The position numbers were made by a program, and so were the translations under genes. Below are positions 9,871-18,740 of a DNA stretch of 64,000 nt, piece after piece. Numbering within the stretch: position 1 is the first letter of the stretch; every line of letters starts with the position of its first letter. The DNA is from Agriterribacter humi (GTDB lineage: Bacteria; Bacteroidota; Bacteroidia; Chitinophagales; Chitinophagaceae): positions 186,001-250,000 of the forward strand of contig NZ_VOHQ01000003.1 in the NCBI RefSeq assembly GCF_009192765.1, in the 5' to 3' direction. A model generated the notes under the pieces. The model saw only the letters and a program-made list of their open reading frames with translations, did not search any database and had not been told where the DNA came from.

Positions 9871-11469
9871 TTATGATATCATTTCTGCTTTTTTATGTAG
9901 TTGCCGGGTTGAAACTTCTATATCAAATCCATGGTCTTTGATATGATTTGTTTTGAATTCCACCCGTACGTTTTTTTTATGCGCTTCCCGCGTAAAAGCA
10001 GTTATCATTTCAACAATATCCCTGTCAATAAAATCGGCACGGGTTGCATCAATTAATACACTTGAATTTTCGGGAACAGCATCCAGTTTGCTTTTGATAC
10101 CTCTTTTATTTAAAATAGAAACATCTTTTCTTAAGCGGATGAGGTAATTGTTATTATCGTTTACAATAAATACTGCTGTCTTAAAATTGCTCCGGGCAGA
10201 AAAAAACAATCCTATGGCTAATCCTGCCAGTACGCCTACCAGTAAGTCAGTAAATAAAATAATAACTACCGTAGCAACAAAGGGCAGAAACTGATCCCAT
10301 CCTTTGCGGTAAAAAGCCCTGAAAAGAGAAGGTTTGGCTAATTTAAACCCGGTATAAATTAATATGGCTGCCAGGGCCGACAAAGGGATTATGCTTAATA
10401 TCCGCGGTATAAAGGCCACACTAAGTAAAATAAAAAATCCATGATAGATAGTGGACATTTTTGTTTTGGCACCGGCATGAATATTAGCCGAAGAACGTAC
10501 AATTACACTTGTTAAGGGCAGCCCGCCTATTAGTCCTGATACAATGTTGCCCACACCCTGCGCCTTTAATTCCCTGTTGGTAGGCGTAATTCTTTTTTGT
10601 GGATCAAGGTTATCCACAGCTTCTATCCCCAGCAGTGTTTCAAGGCTGGCTACCAGCGCCAGCGTAACACCTGTAATCCAGATTTGCTTATTGATAATAC
10701 TGCTCCAGTCGGGAAAAGTAAAAAAAGAAAAAAATTCAGTGGCAGAGGAAGCTACAGGAATAGTAACCAGGTGTTCCTGCCGGAGCGCAAAAGCCCCGCT
10801 TTGCCATTTTAAGAGCTCATTGATCCCAACGCCGAGCAATACAACCAGTAGTGGCGCCGGAACCAGTTTCATCCAACCACCCTTTTTTTCTACAAGACTA
10901 CCCCAGTAAAACTGGAAAACCAGGCAGATGACGCCTATCAGTACTGCAACCGGGGCTATTCTTGCCAACCCGCTCCAGATACCTGTAAATGTATTCTCTC
11001 CATTGGGTTGTAAAAAGGCCTGATCGCCTTCAAAATTGCTATCGTAGCCAATCAGGTGTGGAATTTGTTTTAGTATTAGAATAATCCCAATTGCCGCCAA
11101 CATTCCCTTGATCACACTTTTAGGAATATAGTCGCCTATAAAGCCCGCTTTAACAAATCCAAGTATCAATTGAAATACACCACAAAGTACTACGGCCAGT
11201 AAAAACACTTCAAAAGAGGGAAGCATTATAATAGCCCCTGCTACTATTGCTGTAAGCCCGGCGGCAGGTCCGCTCACACTCAATTGCGAGCCACTTAAAA
11301 CGCCTATAACAATACCGCCAACAATGCCCGAAATAATACCGCTGAATAAGGGAGCATTAGAGCCCAAAGCTATCCCCAAACAAAGGGGTAAAGCCACTAA
11401 AAATACTACTACTGAGGAACCCATGTCGCCCGGAAAGTTCCTGATATAAGGTGTAATGCGATTTTTCAT
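9871..11469 (-). CDS. SulP-family anion transporter, probably for bicarbonate
   Basis: A membrane transporter of 532 residues. The SulP signature region is at the N-terminus (FPGDMGSSVVVFLVALPLCL, then SGPAAGLTAIVAGAI), followed by 10-12 hydrophobic segments up to about residue 420. NRELKAQGVGNIVSGLIGGLPLTSVIVRSSAN is a typical conserved loop. A cytoplasmic STAS-like domain forms the end (roughly residues 430-520, including SSVLIDATRADFIDRDIVEMI). SulP proteins carry sulfate, bicarbonate or dicarboxylates. The gene 36 bp downstream encodes a carbonic anhydrase, which argues for bicarbonate; this is inference from context. It is the first gene of the pair. Confidence 0.93.
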   Translation of the reverse strand: MKNRITPYIRNFPGDMGSSVVVFLVALPLCLGIALGSNAPLFSGIISGIVGGIVIGVLSGSQLSVSGPAAGLTAIVAGAIIMLPSFEVFLLAVVLCGVFQLILGFVKAGFIGDYIPKSVIKGMLAAIGIILILKQIPHLIGYDSNFEGDQAFLQPNGENTFTGIWSGLARIAPVAVLIGVICLVFQFYWGSLVEKKGGWMKLVPAPLLVVLLGVGINELLKWQSGAFALRQEHLVTIPVASSATEFFSFFTFPDWSSIINKQIWITGVTLALVASLETLLGIEAVDNLDPQKRITPTNRELKAQGVGNIVSGLIGGLPLTSVIVRSSANIHAGAKTKMSTIYHGFFILLSVAFIPRILSIIPLSALAAILIYTGFKLAKPSLFRAFYRKGWDQFLPFVATVVIILFTDLLVGVLAGLAIGLFFSARSNFKTAVFIVNDNNNYLIRLRKDVSILNKRGIKSKLDAVPENSSVLIDATRADFIDRDIVEMITAFTREAHKKNVRVEFKTNHIKDHGFDIEVSTRQLHKKAEMIS

Positions 11470-11710
11470 AATCTATAACAATTAAATAACAGGAAATCTT
11501 ATCATTGATATTCCCGATACTTTTTAAAAATATTTTTTTATAAACCGGTATTGACCGGATGATAATCTGTCGTTATTTACTGGATAAATGCAGGCTGAAT
11601 TTGGGGAAAAAAACAAAAAACTTCCCCCGACTTTCAACAACTTGCATTATTAAAATGCAGGCACTTAAAAGCAAACGGCCCATTCATGTAAGTAGGAGCA
11701 AAAAGAATAA

Positions 11711-12058
11711 CTAAGCTTCCGGAGGAGGTGAAATCAATTCTCCGTAATAAGCAATGTAAATAAGAGAACCCGCATGGCTGCTATGTTCAAGATCGGGTTG
11801 TGCAAGTACGGAAAGTGTCAAAGATTCGTGCAAATATTCTGAAAAAGTATTCGTGCTGCACTTTTCTTCATTGAGACCAGAAAATGGATTTGTATTTTCT
11901 TCCATTGATTGAGCAGGAGCACGGGATGAGCTTTTGTCGTTCAATTGCTGCTGAATATCTGCAATAAGGGAAGTACTGACTGTAAGCCACAACAGCGTAA
12001 AAATCATAAAGACTGCAGACGCATAATGTTTTAGCTTATATGTACTGTTTGATGCCAT
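11711..12058 (-). CDS. Small single-pass protein with C-terminal PPP motif
   Basis: A protein of about 115 residues from the ATG at 12058; an upstream in-frame extension to 12103 looks like translated leader. One hydrophobic segment (YASAVFMIFTLLWLTVSTSL) near the N-terminus acts as signal or anchor, followed by a Ser/Glu-rich soluble part with a single Cys (NEEKCSTNTF). The protein ends YYGELISPPPEA. Short proteins with such a GELxSPPP ending are familiar in Bacteroidota, but I know of no assigned function. It stands alone between the SulP gene and lspA, on the opposite strand to lspA. Confidence 0.6.
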   Translation of the reverse strand: MASNSTYKLKHYASAVFMIFTLLWLTVSTSLIADIQQQLNDKSSSRAPAQSMEENTNPFSGLNEEKCSTNTFSEYLHESLTLSVLAQPDLEHSSHAGSLIYIAYYGELISPPPEA

Positions 12059-12262
12059 GAAGTGCCCGAAGGTACAAAATTGATAATTAGATAGCAATAT
12101 CAAAATGTTAACGAATTATTTTAATGATATATCATGTAAAAATTGATTTTATTTTTTTAAAGTGAAGTCCTTCTCTTTCATAAAATTAGAAAACCGCTTC
12201 CGGCAGGCGAAGTGTTCGGAAAATCAGCTTTTTCATGTAGGTTTGCGCTTAAACTGTTGATA

Positions 12263-12940
12263 GTGAAATTCAGATCTGTTATTTTTCTCACACTGGCCAT
12301 TCTTATTATTGATCAGGGTTTTAAAATTTGGATAAAAACCAATTTTTACCTGGGAGAAGAAAAACTACTCATAGGCTCATGGTTCCGGCTCCATTTTATA
12401 GAAAACGAGGGCATGGCTTATGGCTGGAAGCTTGGCGGAGAATGGGGCAAGATCATCCTTACTTTATTCAGGCTTTTTGCAGTGGTATTTGGAACCTATT
12501 ATATCCGGCATATTATTAAAGAAGGCTACCATAGGGGATTTATTATCTGTGCTGCTTTAATATATGCAGGCGCTATCGGAAATCTTATAGACAGCATGTT
12601 TTATGGGCTGATATTTGAAAACAGCGGCGATATATTCAATCCATACATATCCACTATATTTCCGGCAGAGGGCTACGCAGGCTTTTTACATGGTCGTGTA
12701 GTAGATATGCTGTATTTTCCTATTATCACCGATACTCATTTTCCGAAGTGGGTTCCATTTTGGGGGGGGGAAGAGTTTGAATTCTTCAGGCCGGTTTTTA
12801 ATATTGCGGATGCGTCCATTTCTATTGGCGTTATAACCATACTGCTGTTTCAGAAACGCTTTTTTGAACGTAAAAAGAAGGAATCGCACCCAACGGTAGA
12901 GACCAATACTACCGTAAATGATGAAGTGCAGGTATCATAA
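12263..12940 (+). CDS. lspA: Lipoprotein signal peptidase (signal peptidase II)
   Basis: An inner-membrane aspartic protease that cleaves prolipoproteins before the lipidated Cys. The GTG at 12263 gives 225 residues beginning MKFRSVIFLTLAILIIDQGFK, matching the family start; an in-frame GTG at 12212 would add an implausible leader. The catalytic Asp residues are Asp110 in GAIGNLIDS and Asp183 in FNIADAS, and FIENEGMAYG is the conserved segment in the periplasmic loop. The protein is longer than the usual 160 or so residues because of an extra loop before HGRVVDMLYFP, common in Bacteroidota. A nine-G run (12762-12770) lies between the two Asp codons. The many lipoproteins of this window are its likely substrates. 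Confidence 0.95.
   Translation: MKFRSVIFLTLAILIIDQGFKIWIKTNFYLGEEKLLIGSWFRLHFIENEGMAYGWKLGGEWGKIILTLFRLFAVVFGTYYIRHIIKEGYHRGFIICAALIYAGAIGNLIDSMFYGLIFENSGDIFNPYISTIFPAEGYAGFLHGRVVDMLYFPIITDTHFPKWVPFWGGEEFEFFRPVFNIADASISIGVITILLFQKRFFERKKKESHPTVETNTTVNDEVQVS
12762..12770 (+). repeat. Nine-G homopolymer inside lspA
   Basis: A run of nine G in the sequence TTTTGGGGGGGGGAAG encodes Trp-Gly-Gly-Glu. Loss or gain of one G would shift the frame before the codon for the second catalytic Asp (12809-12811). The run as written keeps the frame open. Confidence 0.9.
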
Positions 12941-12959
12941 TGCCTGTGCTGCATTAATT

Positions 12960-13823
12960 ATGACGCGAATACCAGGATTAGCATTTACTGTTTCAATACT
13001 TTGTATTCTTTTCTGTTCCTGTACAAAAGAATATAGCCGTGAAATGGGGGCAACAGGCAACCCGCCGCTGGGTAATGATTGTGTTGTAACCACTATAACA
13101 CCTTATGACTCGGCTTCAGGAAAGGGATATGGGTCATTTCATATTACGCCTGGTAACAATAATCTTGCAGGAAAAATAGAATGGTATGACAGTACTTCCG
13201 GAACTGTAGACTTTCATGCAGATCTTACCTATATCAATGATACCATCAGGGTAAATGAAAATGAATTTTTTCTCCTTGATGGCGCCGGGCGTATAAAAGA
13301 ATTTAATACACTTGAGAATCCTTCCGACACAAGTTCTGAGCGCTACAAGTATACCTATGAATATGATGCCGGCGGACATCTTTACAGTAAAAACTGGTTT
13401 GTGATGTCGTTTAATACTGATGTTCCCTTTTTTGTTTATAAATACGAATGGGTTAATGAAAATCTTGTCAAAGTGGAGGTTAATGAAGCCTCCGGCGACA
13501 AGAGGATAGCCTTAAGATCTGAACTAAAATATAACGATACCAAAACGGTGAAAAATTTTTTATATTATTTCCCCGATGCGGATGAACTGGCTCCTTATAT
13601 ATTTTCAGTAAATGTAGGTGCAAAGCCAAAAAATTTGCTGGAAAACATTGGTGTTAGCATTTATGATTCAGATGGTAACGAAATACTTACATATAAAACA
13701 ACATACACCAATTATAAGTTCTCTTCCGATGATTATGTTACGGAGGTATATGCATCGGGTGATGTAATAGATGGATTGCCGCTGGTTAGCGGGTTAACCA
13801 AATTTGAATATGAATGTAAATAA
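12960..13823 (+). CDS. Putative lipoprotein of unknown function
   Basis: A protein of 287 residues from the ATG at 12960, 19 bp behind lspA. The N-terminus has a hydrophobic signal ending in LFCSC, with Cys21 as probable lipidation site. The rest is Tyr/Asp/Asn-rich and has short repeats resembling YD-type motifs (YKYTYEYDAGGHLYSKNW, VYKYEWVNENLVKVEV), as found in many Bacteroidota surface lipoproteins of DUF4595 or RHS-like type. No enzymatic motif was seen. It ends at a strong terminator, so lspA and this gene may form one unit. Confidence 0.65.
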   Translation: MTRIPGLAFTVSILCILFCSCTKEYSREMGATGNPPLGNDCVVTTITPYDSASGKGYGSFHITPGNNNLAGKIEWYDSTSGTVDFHADLTYINDTIRVNENEFFLLDGAGRIKEFNTLENPSDTSSERYKYTYEYDAGGHLYSKNWFVMSFNTDVPFFVYKYEWVNENLVKVEVNEASGDKRIALRSELKYNDTKTVKNFLYYFPDADELAPYIFSVNVGAKPKNLLENIGVSIYDSDGNEILTYKTTYTNYKFSSDDYVTEVYASGDVIDGLPLVSGLTKFEYECK

Positions 13824-13851
13824 GCACGTTGTTGGATCATCCATTCCACAT

Positions 13852-13889
13852 AAACAAAAAACCCTCCTGTAAAAGAGGGTTTTTTGTTT
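13852..13889. terminator. Intrinsic terminator after the lipoprotein gene
   Basis: A perfect 15-bp stem (13852-13866 with 13875-13889) with core ACCCTC/GAGGGT, an 8-nt loop, an A-rich 5' arm and a T-rich 3' arm (TTTTTTGTTT). It lies 28 bp after the stop codon at 13823. Confidence 0.88.
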
Positions 13890-14387
13890 ACAAAGTTGCT
13901 GAGAGGTTGTGAAATCAATCAACAGGCTTTGTTTGGGGTATGGATTAAGCGGCCGTGCGATTAACACAGCCATAGGGTACAATTAATGAGCAGGCTTTAT
14001 AGCATCCTGCAGGTGATGGGTTAGGGAACAGGAATATAAATGTATTTGTGATTGGCATATCTGAGATATTTAAACGGAGCACGGTTCAAAATATTCTTTT
14101 TAACTTTTGCATTTATTTTTCATTGGACCGATAAAAAAAATACAAACAGATTAAATGCTTCATTTTGATAATCTTGCAATCTTTTTTAGAACAATTAAGG
14201 CTCCTTACCAAATGATAATTTAAGTTTTTCCACATCACCCGAAAGGGAACGGCGTAATGTGTGTGTAATTTTGCATTTAATATTTACGGCATATAAATAC
14301 TATTCTTATGCAAAGTCCGTTTTAAGGATACTAACTGTGTTAAAATATTTAATTCCGTCTTTTTTCTCATGTTGTAGTTGGTTTAAA
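13890..14387. other. Non-coding gap without recognisable element
   Basis: About 500 bases between the lipoprotein terminator and the fumC terminator, moderately AT-rich. I see no open frame of credible composition, no tRNA-like cloverleaf and no repeat shared with the other gaps. A small RNA cannot be excluded by eye. Confidence 0.5.
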
Positions 14388-14420
14388 GCAAAAGGCATCT
14401 CCCGTTTGGTGAGATGCCTT
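14388..14420 (-). terminator. Intrinsic terminator of fumC
   Basis: A perfect 10-bp stem (AAGGCATCTC at 14392-14401 with GAGATGCCTT at 14411-14420) and a 9-nt loop. Read on the minus strand it is followed by TT plus further T, and lies 57 bp beyond the fumC stop codon. A short run of GTGAGTAGT-type repeats (about 14437-14466) separates it from fumC. Confidence 0.65.
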
Positions 14421-14476
14421 ATTGCTGTAGGGGAAAGTGGTGAGTAGTTAGTGGTGAGTAGTGAGTGATTGGCATA

Positions 14477-15883
14477 TCACTCCTTATTAATTTCACCCAC
14501 CATGTTAGCGGGCTGCACCCATTCGTCAAATTGCTCCGGTGTTACGTAACCCAGCTTAACCGACATCGCCTTTAATGTGGTGCCTTCCTTGTGTGCTTTT
14601 TGAGCAATTTCCGCAGCCTTATAATAACCAATTTTTGTATTGAGTGCTGTTACCAGCATTAGGGAATTGTCTACATGCTTTTTAATATTAGCTTCAATAG
14701 GCGCTATACCAGAGGCGCATCTGTCATTAAAGCTTACGCACCCGTCTCCTATCAGCCTGGCGCTGTGTAAAAAATTATAAATCATCACTGGCTTAAAAAC
14801 GTTCAGTTCAAAATGTCCGGTTGCTCCGCCAATACTGATAGCCACATCATTTCCCATTACCTGTGCCGCAATCATTGTTAAGGCCTCGCATTGTGTAGGG
14901 TTAACTTTACCGGGCATAATAGAGGAGCCCGGTTCATTATCGGGAATGAAAATTTCGCCTATGCCACTCCGTGGCCCGGATGAAAGCATGCGGATATCAT
15001 TTGCTATTTTCATCAGGCTTACCGCAATGGTTTTTAAAGCGCCATGCGCTTCAACTATAGCGTCATGCGCGGCCAAAGCCTCAAATTTGTTTTCTGCGGT
15101 TATAAAAGGCAGTCCGGTTAAAGCGGCAATATGTTTGGCCACGTTTTCGGCATAGCCTTTCGGCGTATTTATTCCTGTTCCCACAGCGGTACCGCCCAGA
15201 GCCAGTTCACTTAAATGCGGTAAAGTATTTTTAACGGCTTTAAGCCCGTGGTCCAGTTGCGATACATAACCGCTGAACTCCTGTCCAAGTGTTAATGGAG
15301 TGGCATCCATAAAATGTGTACGGCCTATTTTTACCACATGCATAAACGCTTTGCTTTTAGCAGCCAGTGTATCCCTGAGTTTTTGTATTCCGGGAATGGT
15401 AACTTCGTCCAGCATTTTGTAAGCGGCAATATGCATAGCCGTTGGGAAAGTATCGTTGCTCGACTGGGATTTGTTTACATCATCATTAGGATGTAAAAAT
15501 TTTTCCTTGTCTTCCAGTTTGCCGCCATTCAATACATGCCCGCGGTATGCTATTACCTCATTAACATTCATATTGCTTTGGGTGCCGCTGCCGGTTTGCC
15601 ATACTACCAGCGGAAAATAATCATCTAATTGATGCCCCAGTATTTCATCGCAAACCTCGCCAATCAATTTTGCTTTTTCTTTGGGCAGAACGCCCGCTTC
15701 TAAGTTAGTAAGTGCTGCCGCCTTTTTAAGATAAGCGAATGCGCTGATAATTTCCTTCGGCATGCGGTTAATATCCTGCGCGATCTTAAAATTATCAATG
15801 CTTCTTTGTGTTTGTGCGCCATAATACGCATGAGCGGGAACTTTTACTTCTCCCATTGTGTCTTTTTCTATCCTGTAATCCAT
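14477..15883 (-). CDS. fumC: Fumarate hydratase, class II
   Basis: A tricarboxylic-acid-cycle enzyme that interconverts fumarate and malate; a homotetramer without an iron-sulfur cluster. The ATG at 15883 gives 468 residues starting [29 protein letters not shown], the standard class II start; an ATG at 15898 is an alternative, and a longer frame to 15982 is unlikely. Conserved segments are [47 protein letters not shown] and the fumarase/aspartase signature [25 protein letters not shown] box on the minus strand (15957-15950) may be its promoter, giving a leader of about 60 bases. Confidence 0.96.
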   Translation of the reverse strand: MDYRIEKDTMGEVKVPAHAYYGAQTQRSIDNFKIAQDINRMPKEIISAFAYLKKAAALTNLEAGVLPKEKAKLIGEVCDEILGHQLDDYFPLVVWQTGSGTQSNMNVNEVIAYRGHVLNGGKLEDKEKFLHPNDDVNKSQSSNDTFPTAMHIAAYKMLDEVTIPGIQKLRDTLAAKSKAFMHVVKIGRTHFMDATPLTLGQEFSGYVSQLDHGLKAVKNTLPHLSELALGGTAVGTGINTPKGYAENVAKHIAALTGLPFITAENKFEALAAHDAIVEAHGALKTIAVSLMKIANDIRMLSSGPRSGIGEIFIPDNEPGSSIMPGKVNPTQCEALTMIAAQVMGNDVAISIGGATGHFELNVFKPVMIYNFLHSARLIGDGCVSFNDRCASGIAPIEANIKKHVDNSLMLVTALNTKIGYYKAAEIAQKAHKEGTTLKAMSVKLGYVTPEQFDEWVQPANMVGEINKE

Positions 15884-16074
15884 GGTGGTATGCAGCATTT
15901 TAAAGGAATTAAAAAATCGGTTACGATGCGGACTATCCGCCGGGCGGTGCAAAATTACAAGTTTACGGTTTATTGATCCCACTGCATTATTTTAGTGCTG
16001 TAGTTCCTTTAGGAATGTTTGCCGGAAATCATCTGTATTTTGGGAGATGACAGGAAGTTTAAAATAAAAAGCTG

Positions 16075-17511
16075 GTGCAAAAAACGGAATTTGATGCTAT
16101 TGTGGTTGGGTCAGGCCCAAACGGATTAGCGGCAGCTATTGCGTTACAACAGGCCGGACTTTCTGTACTCGTATTGGAAGGTGGAGATACGATTGGGGGC
16201 GGCTTGCGATCGAAAGCGCTTACATTGCCCGGCTATATACATGATGTTTGTTCCGCCATTCATCCCATGGCTGTTAGCTCACCCTTTTTTAATAGCCTTC
16301 CGCTTGAACAGCATGGCTATTCCTATATATATCCTCCTGTTGCTGCTGCACACCCTTTCGATGACGGAACTGCGGCTATTTTGAAATCATCTCCTGAAGA
16401 AACTGCGGCTTCATTGGGCGTAGACAAGGATGCATATTTGCAACTCATCAATCCCATAATAAAAAGCTGGCCATTAATAGCCGCTGATGTACTGGCGCCC
16501 CTGCATATTCCCAAACATCCACTGGCAATGGCTCAGTTTGGGCTTAAAGCCATTACCTCCGCCACAGATTTAGCCAAAAGGTTTAGTACCAAAACAGCAA
16601 GGGGGCTTTGGGCGGGCATGGCGGCACACTCCATTCAACCATTAAACAATCTCACAACATCTGCAATAGGGTTGGTATTAATGACGGCCGCACATCTTAA
16701 AGGATGGCCTATGGCTAAAGGAGGATCACAAACGATAGCTAACGCACTCGCCTCTTATTTTATTTCTTTAGGCGGAAAAATAGAAACCAGCTTTTACGTT
16801 CGTTCATTGCAGCAGTTGCCCGCTTCAAAGGCTATTTTATTTGATATAACGCCGCAACAATTGTTAGCGATCGCGGGACATAAATTCTCTTCATTATACA
16901 AATGGCAGTTACAAAAATACAGGTATGGAATGGGCGTGTTTAAAGTAGACTGGGCATTGGATGCACCCATTCCGTTTGCAGCCGGAGCGTGCAGAACAGC
17001 AGGCACTGTACATATTGGCAATACGATTGAAGAAATAACGGCTTCGGAACAATCAACATGGAATGGCGGTCACCCCGATAAACCCTTTGTATTATTGGCA
17101 CAGCAAAGTTTATTTGATCCTTCGAGGGCGCCGGAAGGAAAGCATACCGCATGGGCTTATTGCCATGTGCCCAATGGCTCTGCAAAAGATATGACCGAAG
17201 CTATTGAACGCCAGGTGGAACGTTTTGCACCGGGCTTCAGGGAAAGGATACTGGCTAAGCATGTAATGAATACCGAACAAATGGAAGCCTATAATGCCAA
17301 TTATATTGGTGGTGACATTAACGGCGGTGTAATTGATATCGGTCAGTTGTTTACCCGGCCGGCATTGCGCTTTTCACCTTACAGAACTTCAGCAAAAGGA
17401 ATGTATATATGCTCTTCTTCTACTCCGCCCGGGGGAGGTGTGCATGGCATGTGTGGTTATCATGCGGCAAGGCGGGCATTAAAAGACATATTCAATATTA
17501 AAGCCCCTTAA
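16075..17511 (+). CDS. NAD(P)/FAD-dependent oxidoreductase, phytoene-desaturase-like
   Basis: A 478-residue flavoprotein with GTG start at 16075. The N-terminal Rossmann dinucleotide motif is clear (DAIVVGSGPNGLAAAIALQQ, then LVLEGGDTIGGGLRS), and the C-terminal FAD-closing motif GMYICSSSTPPGGGVHGMCG is typical of the phytoene desaturase / PYROXD2-like amine-oxidoreductase group. No phytoene synthase or other carotenoid gene is near, so the substrate is open. Its 3' end overlaps the 3' end of the enoyl-CoA hydratase gene by 14 bp, tail to tail. Confidence 0.85.
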   Translation: MQKTEFDAIVVGSGPNGLAAAIALQQAGLSVLVLEGGDTIGGGLRSKALTLPGYIHDVCSAIHPMAVSSPFFNSLPLEQHGYSYIYPPVAAAHPFDDGTAAILKSSPEETAASLGVDKDAYLQLINPIIKSWPLIAADVLAPLHIPKHPLAMAQFGLKAITSATDLAKRFSTKTARGLWAGMAAHSIQPLNNLTTSAIGLVLMTAAHLKGWPMAKGGSQTIANALASYFISLGGKIETSFYVRSLQQLPASKAILFDITPQQLLAIAGHKFSSLYKWQLQKYRYGMGVFKVDWALDAPIPFAAGACRTAGTVHIGNTIEEITASEQSTWNGGHPDKPFVLLAQQSLFDPSRAPEGKHTAWAYCHVPNGSAKDMTEAIERQVERFAPGFRERILAKHVMNTEQMEAYNANYIGGDINGGVIDIGQLFTRPALRFSPYRTSAKGMYICSSSTPPGGGVHGMCGYHAARRALKDIFNIKAP

Positions 17512-18274
17512 ATACCGGCTGCCGTTTTTCGAGGAAAGCGGCAGCGCCTTCTTTTGCATCGGCGGTATCAAAAAGTTCACCGAAAATATTTATTTCCGTT
17601 TCGTAGCCATTTTTGTTTTCCTCAAAAACGGCATTGACTGCTTTTATGCACCCCGCTATTGCCAATGGTGCTTTCGTATTGATGAGTTCGGTAACAGATA
17701 AGGCTTTATTCATCAGTTCTTCCTGGGGCACCACATAATTTACCAATCCATATTGCAGGGCTGCAGGAGCGTCAATCATACTGCCTGTCATCAGCAATTC
17801 CATGGCGCGTCCTTTGCCGATCAGTTGCGTTAAACGTTGTGTACCTCCATATCCCGGTATCAAACCAAGATTCACTTCAGGCTGGCCAAATTTGGCATTA
17901 TCGCTGGCAACGCGAAAATGACAGGCCATAGCCAGCTCACAGCCGCCGCCTAAAGCAAAGCCATTTACAGCGGCTATAACCGGTTTGGGACAATGTTCAA
18001 TTTTATTAAACACCTGCATTTGGCCTTTTTCGGCCATTGCTTTTCCGCCTTTGGCATCAAGCGCAGCAAATTCACTAATGTCGGCTCCCGCAACAAAGGC
18101 TTTGGCGCCACTGCCGGTTATAACTGCTGATTTTATTTCCGCATTATTATACACATCATCAATGGCCACACTCAATTCTTCTATCACTGTTTTGTTAAGC
18201 GCATTCAGCTTATCAGGACGATTGATGGTGATGATTAGCGTATGGTTGTGAAAAGATAAGGATAACAATTTCAT
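17498..18274 (-). CDS. Enoyl-CoA hydratase/isomerase (crotonase family)
   Basis: A 258-residue crotonase-fold enzyme, probably hydrating 2-enoyl-CoA in beta-oxidation or butanoate metabolism. The oxyanion-hole segments are KAFVAGADISEF and NGFALGGGCELAMACHFRVAS. Both catalytic glutamates of true hydratases are present, in GQPEVNLGLIPGYGGTQRL and GRAMELLMTG, so hydratase rather than isomerase activity is likely. It is convergent with and overlaps the flavoprotein gene by 14 bp. An acyl-CoA dehydrogenase gene lies at the far end of the window, but the two are not linked. Confidence 0.93.
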   Translation of the reverse strand: MKLLSLSFHNHTLIITINRPDKLNALNKTVIEELSVAIDDVYNNAEIKSAVITGSGAKAFVAGADISEFAALDAKGGKAMAEKGQMQVFNKIEHCPKPVIAAVNGFALGGGCELAMACHFRVASDNAKFGQPEVNLGLIPGYGGTQRLTQLIGKGRAMELLMTGSMIDAPAALQYGLVNYVVPQEELMNKALSVTELINTKAPLAIAGCIKAVNAVFEENKNGYETEINIFGELFDTADAKEGAAAFLEKRQPVFKGL

Positions 18275-18374
18275 AAAAATTCATTTTAGCGGTTTGTAGA
18301 TGATCCGGTCATCTGCAGTGATACGTTTTGTGCAGGTAAAGGTAGGATGCTTTATTGGCAACCGGCGATCAGGG

Positions 18375-18735
18375 GAATAACTACTAATGATAGGGTGCAT
18401 ACTTGAATGGTGAGGTGTTAGTAGTCAGTGGTGAGTACATCCGGATTTGAGATTGATTTGGGTTGCAAGTTCCAGGGTGCAGATTACAGGGGCGTCCGTT
18501 TCAATGTTGGGTTTATGATTTGTGATTTGGCTCCTGGTGCTTTTGGGCTGTATTCCTGCGAATTTCCAAATGCGGTCTGACCCTCCTTGCATCGGGTGCC
18601 GACCGTATTCCTTGTGGCAATCAGACATAGGAGCCATCAGCTACAACATTGGCCCACTTTTATTCCAAGTTGAAAGGGAAGAGCCTATGCCCGAAGTTAC
18701 CATTAAGCACCGTCCCTCGCCACAGCGCGGAGAGG
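18375..18735. repeat. Intergenic modular repeat region, copy B
   Basis: The 466-bp gap between the hydratase and stress-protein genes has no credible gene. It holds three short modules that recur in other gaps: 18375-18393 (18 of 19 bases equal to 40785-40803), 18446-18476 (29 of 31 equal to 40729-40759), and 18705-18735 (26 of 31 equal to the reverse complement of 29840-29870). GTGAGTAGT-like strings lie between the first two. Module order differs from copy F at 40.7 kb. Origin unknown; it looks like a degenerate dispersed non-coding element. Confidence 0.7.
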
Positions 18736-18740
18736 TCCCT

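Noticed and set aside
13890-14387. A possible tRNA or small RNA in the 500-bp gap before fumC
   Set aside because: No T-loop consensus, acceptor stem or strong terminator of its own was seen.
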